Assembly: GCF_028561335.1 (NCBI RefSeq) | Contig: NZ_JAQQTG010000020.1 | Span: 186,001 to 250,000 of the forward strand | DNA length: 64,000 nucleotides | Origin: Aequorivita todarodis | Lineage (GTDB): Bacteria; Bacteroidota; Bacteroidia; Flavobacteriales; Flavobacteriaceae | Direction of reading: 5' to 3' | Shown here: one piece after another, positions 58,453 through 64,000 of the stretch | How the letters are laid out: each line of letters starts with the position of its first letter | Position numbering within the stretch: the first letter of the stretch is position 1 | The notes under the pieces: model-generated | Databases searched by the model: none | What the model was told of the DNA's origin: nothing | What the model saw: the letters and a program-made list of their open reading frames with translations, nothing else | Translations under genes and position numbers: made by a program

Positions 58453-59228
58453 TGCAAAATTCAAATCCTAAAAACACGGATGAATACATAAGCCCGTTTC
58501 CGAAAAAAGTTGGTGATATTCTGAAACGTTTACGCAAAACAATAAAGCGAGCAGCACCTACGGGCGTGGAAACAATGAGTTATGGAATGCCGGCTTTTAA
58601 ATTGAAGGGGAAACCCCTGGTTTATTTTGCGGGCTATAAAAACCATATTGGGTTTTACGCGCTTCCCTCGGGAAATGAGGCTTTTCAAAAAGAACTTTTA
58701 AATTACAAAACCGGGAAAGGCTCTATTCAATTTCCTATTAGTGAAGAAATTCCCTGGAAACTGATTCGTGATATTGTAAAATTTAGAACGAAGGAAATTG
58801 AAGAAAATTCAGAAAATAAAAGAACTTTCAGAAAAATAAATTTTAAAATCATGTTACAAAATTCAGAGGCGTTCAGCGGCTATTCCGTAAAAGATATTGA
58901 AAAGGCAAAAAAATTTTATGAAAATTTGCTTGGTCTTAAAGTAAAAGATAATCCAATGGGGCATTTGGAACTCCATTTCCAAAATGGGCATAGTGTTATT
59001 CTTTACCCCAAAAACGATCACGAAACCGCCACGTTCACAGTTCTTAATTTTCCTGTAAAAAATATTGAAAATACAGTAGATAAACTTATCGAGAAAGGAA
59101 TAGCATTTCTTCAATACGAAGAGCCAATAAAAACAGATGATAAAGGGATTTGCTGGAGCGACAAAGGCCCAGACATTGCTTGGTTTAAAGATCCGGCAGG
59201 AAATATATTATCGGTTTTAGAAGAATAG
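58452..59228 (+). CDS. DUF1801-VOC fusion protein
   Basis: A 258-aa protein made of two parts normally found as separate small genes: a DUF1801 (YdhG-like) domain (about 1-118: YISPFPKKVGDILKRLRKTI, ETMSYGMPAFKLKGKPLVYFAGYKNHIGFYALPSG) and a VOC domain from about residue 134 (MLQNSEAFSGYSVKDIEKAKKFYENLLG) to the end (WFKDPAGNILSVLEE). The ATG at 58452 is taken because it overlaps the preceding stop. The joining stretch (residues 119-133) is low-complexity Lys/Asn-rich. It may be a true fusion or two genes joined by loss of a stop codon. Confidence 0.8.
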   Translation: MQNSNPKNTDEYISPFPKKVGDILKRLRKTIKRAAPTGVETMSYGMPAFKLKGKPLVYFAGYKNHIGFYALPSGNEAFQKELLNYKTGKGSIQFPISEEIPWKLIRDIVKFRTKEIEENSENKRTFRKINFKIMLQNSEAFSGYSVKDIEKAKKFYENLLGLKVKDNPMGHLELHFQNGHSVILYPKNDHETATFTVLNFPVKNIENTVDKLIEKGIAFLQYEEPIKTDDKGICWSDKGPDIAWFKDPAGNILSVLEE

Positions 59229-60428
59229 TTATCGATTGAATTTATAATACTCCAAATAAGGATGTGGTGTTTTGTTGATTGAATGAACAACGGCATCCAT
59301 CCCCATAACGCTGAAGGTAATGCCATTGCCGCCAAAACCTAAAATATAATGTTCGTTCCTTTTAGGATCGGGTTTTCCGAAATAGGGCAGGCCGTCCTTT
59401 GTTTCGCCAAAAGTGCCCGCCCAAGAATAGTCTGCAATAAATTCAATTTCGGGAAAACATTTTTTGAAACTTTTTGCCAATTCCTTTTCCTTTTTTGGAA
59501 GCAACGCATCACGGCGCATCGCATTTTTAAAATCCCTATCGCCACCACCCATCACAATCCGGTTGTCATCCGTACTTCTAAAATATAAATAGGGCGCATC
59601 CGTATTCCAGTAAATTCGATCTTTAAATGCTTTTGGCATGGTGTAAAAAGATTCGGAAGCCAATGCAAACGTGCTTTTGAGCTTTACAATATCCTCTTTC
59701 ACCGTTTCAGTACTCTCATAACCGGTGCAGTTTACAACGTGTTCAACTTCAATGGTAAAATCCTCTTTTGTTTTCGCTATGGTTATATCATTTTTGGTCT
59801 TTAGTTCTTCCACAGAAGTTCTATCATATATGGCCAATCCTTTTTTGTTGCAGTATTTCAAAATATCATTTGCCAACACATAAACATCCATCACCGCACC
59901 AGATTTTGACTCAATCGCGCCATAGGCTTTCAAACCTATTCTTTGGAGTTCTTCTCTGGAAAGCCATTTTACATCAAAACCATGCGCTTCTCTTGCTTTA
60001 AATTCATTCCTTAAAAATTCTAAATCCTTCTTAGTAGAAGTAAAATATACACTTTTCATATATTTAAATCCGCATTTACTGCCAACTGCGGTTGCGATTT
60101 TTCGTATCTCCTTTATTGCATTTTCACAATTTTGGTAACTGGAAACGGCACAGGTTAAGCCCACCTGCTCTATTAATTTGTGTAAGGGCACATCAATTTC
60201 ATACTGCAACATGGAAGTGCTTGCCGCGGTGCTGCCATTGCAAATATCCCTTCGGTCAACCATCACGATTTTTTTTCCCTCACCTATAAGTTTATAGGCT
60301 ATGAGGGCGCCCGTTATTCCCGCTCCAATTATCAAAATGTCAGCGGAAATGGATTTTTTTAGGGAAGGATAGCTTTGGGGAAGCGAGTTTTTGATTAACC
60401 AATACGGTTCATTTGAGCGTATATCCAT
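59229..60428 (-). CDS. FAD-dependent oxidoreductase (DAO family)
   Basis: A 399-aa flavoprotein with an N-terminal Rossmann FAD motif ADILIIGAGITGALIAYKL, a GSTAASTSMLQYEID segment that contacts the flavin, and a C-terminal GFGGNGITFSVMGM loop. The DAO fold covers glycine oxidase, sarcosine oxidase and related amine/amino-acid oxidases; the substrate is not evident. It is convergent with the DUF1801-VOC gene (their stops abut at 59228/59229). Confidence 0.9.
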   Translation of the reverse strand: MDIRSNEPYWLIKNSLPQSYPSLKKSISADILIIGAGITGALIAYKLIGEGKKIVMVDRRDICNGSTAASTSMLQYEIDVPLHKLIEQVGLTCAVSSYQNCENAIKEIRKIATAVGSKCGFKYMKSVYFTSTKKDLEFLRNEFKAREAHGFDVKWLSREELQRIGLKAYGAIESKSGAVMDVYVLANDILKYCNKKGLAIYDRTSVEELKTKNDITIAKTKEDFTIEVEHVVNCTGYESTETVKEDIVKLKSTFALASESFYTMPKAFKDRIYWNTDAPYLYFRSTDDNRIVMGGGDRDFKNAMRRDALLPKKEKELAKSFKKCFPEIEFIADYSWAGTFGETKDGLPYFGKPDPKRNEHYILGFGGNGITFSVMGMDAVVHSINKTPHPYLEYYKFNR

Positions 60429-60588
60429 ATTTTTTTTAGAAAGTTACTGAAACAATGGGTTGAAGCGACATGCTTTGGCAATTATTTATTACTTCCCCAC
60501 TTTTTTAAAATCTTAAATTCCTTTAACACCAGGCGTTAAAGACTCCTCAATTGTGAAATTGCTAAGAATTATTTGTTACTGCCGATGC

Positions 60589-60596
60589 TATCTTTA
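60589..60596 (+). promoter_or_regulatory. Probable -7 element of the DUF2383 gene
   Basis: TATCTTTA matches TAnnTTTG at 5 of 6 fixed positions, 26 bp upstream of the ATG at 60622. Confidence 0.4.
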
Positions 60597-60621
60597 AACG
60601 AAAAATTTAAAACAAAAGACT

Positions 60622-61104
60622 ATGGAAACGACAAAAGAAAAAGCCGACCAAAACATCCACAAAGAGATTGTGAACAATCTTCAGGATTTATTGGAAAAAA
60701 ATTATGATGCCGAAAAAGGGTTCACCAAGGCGATGAAAGATGCAAAAAATCAAAATTTGAAGCGCTTTCTTCAAAGACAAGCATCACAGCGCAACCGGTT
60801 TGCCACAGAACTTGACCAGCAGATCAGAAACTTGAACGAAAAGCCTAAGGAAAGTGGAAGTTTAACGGGAGATCTACACAGGACTTGGATCGATATTAAA
60901 AGTTCCGTTGCCGGAAATACTGACGAAGCAATTTTGGAAGAGTGCATCCGCGGTGAAAAAGCGAGCTGGAAGGAATATGAGAGCAAACTTCAAAACCAAA
61001 ATTTTCCTTCCACTATTTTTGAAGTACTTAAAAACCAAGCAACAGAAATACACAATACACTGAATCAAGTAAAAACTTTGGAAGACCTTGCCGATGTTGA
61101 ATAA
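60622..61104 (+). CDS. DUF2383 (PA2169-family) four-helix bundle protein
   Basis: A 160-aa all-alpha protein: IVNNLQDLLEKNYDAEKGFTKAMKDA, FLQRQASQRNRFATELDQQIR, LHRTWIDIKSSV and ILEECIRGEKASWKEYESKL form the ferritin-like four-helix core of the PA2169 family, found in stress-response contexts. No metal site is confirmed. Located between a divergent FAD oxidoreductase and a T9SS gene. Confidence 0.88.
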   Translation: METTKEKADQNIHKEIVNNLQDLLEKNYDAEKGFTKAMKDAKNQNLKRFLQRQASQRNRFATELDQQIRNLNEKPKESGSLTGDLHRTWIDIKSSVAGNTDEAILEECIRGEKASWKEYESKLQNQNFPSTIFEVLKNQATEIHNTLNQVKTLEDLADVE

Positions 61105-61136
61105 CTCAGCACGTTGAAGAATAAAAATGGCAAGAA

Positions 61137-61168
61137 AAAGCCCTGCAACTTAATGGTTTGCAGGGCTT
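61137..61168. terminator. Bidirectional terminator between DUF2383 and DUF4397 genes
   Basis: AAAGCCCTGCAA (from 61137) and TTGCAGGGCTTT (to 61168) form a stem, with a T-run on both sides. It serves both convergent genes. Confidence 0.85.
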
Positions 61169-61192
61169 TCAGTTTAATTAAATTTACAATCA

Positions 61193-62197
61193 CTAATTTT
61201 TAACAAACTTTTTATTTATTAAAATCTTGTTACCGTCCAGGACTGTCAGGTTATATATTCCTTCACTCAAATTGCTGATATCAATCATTCCGTCAATGTT
61301 AATTTCAGTTTTTATAACTATACGTCCCAACATATCTGAAACCGCTATTGAATATTGGCTTAAATCTATTCCCGATGCGCTTATGTTTACCCTTTCACTT
61401 GCGGGGTTTGGATAAAGGGCAAAAGCCGAGGAATCAAATTCAGAAATACCTAAAGGAACTGATGGAAGTGCCAACAGGGCACCACCTAAGGGACTTGCAA
61501 CGTAAAGCCCAAAAGCGGGACCATTTGAATTTTGTGAAGGATCTAAAAATCCAGAAGCTAATACGGTCAAGGCCGCTCCGTCCAATCCTAAAGTTGCCAA
61601 TGGAGCCTGATACCTTGCAACCGTAACCGTCCCCGTCTCATCTGTAATATCGAGGATATAATCTTCTGTTGGCAGCTCTAAGTAGCCCTGAAATTCTGTG
61701 TATGATATATTATCTACCACAGTGCCCGCGCCTATTCCTGTTTCAACAACATCAACTGTTGGGGCATCGGTGGAACCATGGTGCACAAGTACATCTACAT
61801 TCGTTGGATCCATCGCCATTTCACGAGCCATTGGAAAAACCTGAAGACTTAGTGGCGGTGCCGGATTATAGCCAGTTGGACTAACAATACCGTCCGCTAC
61901 CACAATATATTTTTCATTTTCAGTAAGCGTTACGGGAACTGTTAGTAATACATCGCCTACATCTGTACTGTTTCCAGGAGCTATACCTATATTAATCTCT
62001 ACACCTGCCGGAAGATCAAGAAACGGTGTGGCCGTTCTAAAAGCGAAATCATCTATAGCTAAATCTGAATTTATATAAACATCTACTTCTGCTGCAGCCG
62101 CATCGGCTGAGTTGTGTATCACTTGTACACGTGCTGTCTGTGCAATTGAATTGATTGTAAATAAAGCAATTGCAATAATTGGTAATACTTTTTTCAT
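61193..62197 (-). CDS. T9SS-secreted DUF4397 protein
   Basis: A 334-aa secreted protein: signal peptide (MKKVLPIIAIALFTINSIAQ), a DUF4397 domain in two parts (VQVIHNSADAAAAEVDVYIN... and VLVHHGSTDAPTVDVVETGIG...), and a T9SS sorting domain at the C-terminus (about 260-334; SVSDMLGRIVIKTEINIDGMIDI... NKKFVKN). DUF4397 is a beta-sandwich of unknown ligand found on the cell surface. Confidence 0.9.
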   Translation of the reverse strand: MKKVLPIIAIALFTINSIAQTARVQVIHNSADAAAAEVDVYINSDLAIDDFAFRTATPFLDLPAGVEINIGIAPGNSTDVGDVLLTVPVTLTENEKYIVVADGIVSPTGYNPAPPLSLQVFPMAREMAMDPTNVDVLVHHGSTDAPTVDVVETGIGAGTVVDNISYTEFQGYLELPTEDYILDITDETGTVTVARYQAPLATLGLDGAALTVLASGFLDPSQNSNGPAFGLYVASPLGGALLALPSVPLGISEFDSSAFALYPNPASERVNISASGIDLSQYSIAVSDMLGRIVIKTEINIDGMIDISNLSEGIYNLTVLDGNKILINKKFVKN

Positions 62198-62389
62198 AAT
62201 AAATAGTTTTTAGTTCGAAGTAAAACTAAGAAACAAATCATTTTGTTTAATCTTTTTTCTGAAAAGTTTAACAAAATAATTTTAAGTGCTGAATTACAGC
62301 TATCTATGAGTTATTCAAAAAGTATAAAAAGGATGATATTTTGGGAATGTAGAAAGAATTAAAAGCAAAAAACCATATTAAATAGCTAT

Positions 62390-62430
62390 AAAAGTAAAGC
62401 CCTCAATTGTTCATTAAGGGCTTTACTTTT
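62390..62430. terminator. Terminator downstream of the second CstB-like gene
   Basis: AAAAGTAAAGCCCT (62390-62403) and AGGGCTTTACTTTT (62417-62430) form a 14-bp stem with T-rich flanks. It ends the minus-strand CstB-like gene and isolates it from the DUF4397 gene. Confidence 0.85.
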
Positions 62431-62449
62431 ATGAATTTATTTTTTGAAA

Positions 62450-63832
62450 TTACAGGACGGGAATGCCAGCATTTTTAATCGCAGCAAAACCACCGGCAAC
62501 ATTCACCACATTGTGGATGCCCCGTTTTTTCAAGATAGAGGCGGCAATTACGGAGCGGTAGCCGCCCGCGCAATAGAGGTAACACTTGTCGCCATCGGGA
62601 AAAGCATTAACATATTGGTTCAAAAAACCCAAAGGAGCGTGGGCCGCACAGGATATTCGGCCATTGGCATATTCGCCATCGTTGCGAACATCAAAAACAG
62701 GAATCTTATTTTCCAGTTTTTCCTTAAAGGTTTCCGCGTCAACGGATTCCAAGGTATCGATTTCCTTTCCGGCTTCTTTCCAGGCATCTATGCCTCCCTG
62801 CAAATACCCGAGGGTTCTGTCAAAACCTACTCTTGATAATCTGGTAACCGCCTCTTCTTCCCGTCCCGGAGGCACTACCAACAATATTTTTTGTTCCACA
62901 TCTGCGAGCAACGCTCCCACCCAAGGTGCAAAACCTCCGTCCAGTCCGATAAATATGGAGCGTGGAATGTGGCCATCGATAAAGTCAATCTGATTGCGGA
63001 CGTCCAAAACAACGGCATCGGTCTCATTGGCCATTCTTTCAAAAGTCTCGGGGTCCAAAGGCGTTGTTCCCTGTGCAATTACCGCATCAAAAGAAGTGTA
63101 ACCTTCGCGATTCATTTTAACGTTCATTGGAAAATACAACGGTGGCGGGGCTAGGCCATCGGTTACTTCTTTAATGAATTCCTCGCGGGTCATGTCTGCG
63201 CGAAGGGCATAATTCATCTTTTTTTGGTTGCCCAAAGTATCGACGGTTTCCTTCATCATGTTTTTTCCGCAGGCGGAACCAGCACCGTGGGCAGGATATA
63301 CAATAACGTCATCTGCCAACGGCATTATTTTGGTGCGAAGGCTATCAAACAAAATTCCCGCTAAATCTTCCTGCGTTATCTCATTTGCTTTTTGGGCAAG
63401 ATCTGGGCGGCCAACATCTCCCAAAAAAAGTGTGTCGCCAGTGAAGATTGCGTAGTCCTTTCCGTTTTCATCTTTCAGCAAATAGGTTGTGCTTTCCATG
63501 GTGTGGCCCGGCGTGTGGATGGCGGTAATAGTAACATCGCCCAATTTATAGACCTCCTCATCTTTCGCCAGAATAGCATCAAAAGACGGATTGGCGTGTG
63601 GCCCGTAAACTATGGAAGCTCCGGTCTGTTGTGCCAACGTAATGTGCCCACTCACAAAATCTGCATGAAAATGGGTTTCAAAAATATATTTTATTTTCGC
63701 GTTGTCCCGCTGCGCACGTTCCAAATAAGGCCTTGTTTCGCGCAAAGGATCAATAATCGCGGCCTCGCCCTTGCTCTCTATATAATATGCTCCCTGGGAA
63801 AGGCACCCGGTGTAAATTTGTTCTACCTTCAT
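62450..63832 (-). CDS. Second MBL-fold/rhodanese (CstB-like) protein
   Basis: A 460-aa paralogue of the 8991-10331 protein with the same three-part layout: MBL metal ligands H54, H56, D58, H110, D133, H182, the conserved C188 (GSACGK), a rhodanese-like domain lacking the catalytic Cys (about 255-355, VRNQIDFIDGHIPRS), and an active rhodanese with C421 (CAGGYRS). It has no GTAAC-N4-GTTAC operator upstream and stands alone, so its regulation and perhaps its role differ from the first copy. Confidence 0.9.
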   Translation of the reverse strand: MKVEQIYTGCLSQGAYYIESKGEAAIIDPLRETRPYLERAQRDNAKIKYIFETHFHADFVSGHITLAQQTGASIVYGPHANPSFDAILAKDEEVYKLGDVTITAIHTPGHTMESTTYLLKDENGKDYAIFTGDTLFLGDVGRPDLAQKANEITQEDLAGILFDSLRTKIMPLADDVIVYPAHGAGSACGKNMMKETVDTLGNQKKMNYALRADMTREEFIKEVTDGLAPPPLYFPMNVKMNREGYTSFDAVIAQGTTPLDPETFERMANETDAVVLDVRNQIDFIDGHIPRSIFIGLDGGFAPWVGALLADVEQKILLVVPPGREEEAVTRLSRVGFDRTLGYLQGGIDAWKEAGKEIDTLESVDAETFKEKLENKIPVFDVRNDGEYANGRISCAAHAPLGFLNQYVNAFPDGDKCYLYCAGGYRSVIAASILKKRGIHNVVNVAGGFAAIKNAGIPVL

Positions 63833-63944
63833 CGTTTTTCTGTTTTTTTACAAATATACGGATTGTCTTTTTCAAAAATTTGAAACAAAAAAACCAAAGT
63901 GCCTATTTTCACAAAACTTTTGCATTAAGCCTTCCAACTTATTT

Positions 63945-63952
63945 TATCTTTA
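63945..63952 (+). promoter_or_regulatory. Probable -7 element of the gene leaving the window
   Basis: TATCTTTA matches 5 of 6 fixed positions of TAnnTTTG, with a TTG 22 bp upstream (63920-63922). It stands 25 bp before the ATG at 63977. Confidence 0.4.
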
Positions 63953-63976
63953 CGCATTAACCTAAAAAAGAATATC

Positions 63977-64000
63977 ATGAAAAAAATCGCATTTATTTTA
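63977..64000 (+). CDS. Start of a secreted protein, truncated by the window
   Basis: Only eight codons (MKKIAFIL) are visible. A basic start followed by hydrophobic residues suggests a signal peptide. Nothing more can be said. Confidence 0.55.

Noticed and set aside
1-64000. tRNA, rRNA, insertion sequence or prophage genes
   Set aside because: None was recognised on either strand; no transposase, integrase or structural phage motif was seen.

Overview
The window reads as chromosomal DNA of a marine/soil-type Flavobacteriaceae member (Bacteroidota). The evidence is: secreted proteins with C-terminal type IX secretion (T9SS) sorting domains, promoters of the Bacteroidota form TAnnTTTG, almost no Shine-Dalgarno signals, the gene order parA-parB-DUF5683-dapB-lepB, and the acyl-CoA carboxylase, MlaEFD and CydAB protein types. 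The genus cannot be fixed from the sequence; Aequorivita-like is only a guess. No tRNA, rRNA, CRISPR array, transposase or phage gene was seen.

Layout. 1-3740: the 3'-truncated end of a CzcA-type heavy-metal RND pump, a His-rich secreted small protein and a 46-aa small membrane ORF. 3.8-14.4 kb: a reactive-sulfur/respiration block with sulfide:quinone oxidoreductase, a small membrane protein, cytochrome bd (CydAB), an upp island, a CstB-like persulfide dioxygenase-rhodanese, a 1-Cys peroxiredoxin, a TauE/SafE exporter, a thiopurine-methyltransferase-like enzyme, a cytochrome c/DUF3365 lipoprotein and a Crp/Fnr regulator. 14.4-17 kb: an MlaEFD-like lipid transporter. 17-23.5 kb: patatin, exonuclease III, small membrane proteins, a porin-like protein and a P-type ATPase. 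23.6-26.9 kb: a decayed carboxylase fragment and two tandem seven-repeat T9SS proteins. 27-30.6 kb: an acyl-CoA carboxylase operon. 30.7-36.2 kb: an 1827-aa protein carrying two alpha/beta hydrolases and a CHAT caspase-like domain. 36.7-49.9 kb: a PQQ-type sugar dehydrogenase, the lepB-dapB-parBA operon, an SDR, a 2H-phosphoesterase lipoprotein, a T9SS hydrolase, a MntA/HepT toxin-antitoxin pair, ALDH and others. 50-64 kb: a DEAD helicase, T9SS proteins, an NTPase, TrmH, a Sir2 deacylase, VOC proteins, a second CstB-like protein and the first codons of a further gene.

The strongest non-obvious signal is regulatory. Five palindromes GTAAC-N4-GTTAC (three perfect, two with one mismatch) occur upstream of sqr, cydAB, the peroxiredoxin, tauE and the cytochrome c/methyltransferase pair. 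Each lies exactly 22 bp upstream of a TAnnTTTG-like -7 box, so operator and -7 centres are 33 bp apart in all five. This is the geometry of a class II Crp/Fnr activator. The Crp/Fnr gene at 13748-14380 sits in the same block; it has three cysteines in its sensor domain and a recognition helix in which the usual Glu is Val. The controlled genes form a plausible pathway: SQR oxidises sulfide, the sulfide-tolerant bd oxidase takes the electrons, CstB-like protein oxidises persulfide, and TauE exports sulfite. I infer a dedicated sulfide/persulfide (or electron-acceptor) response regulon.
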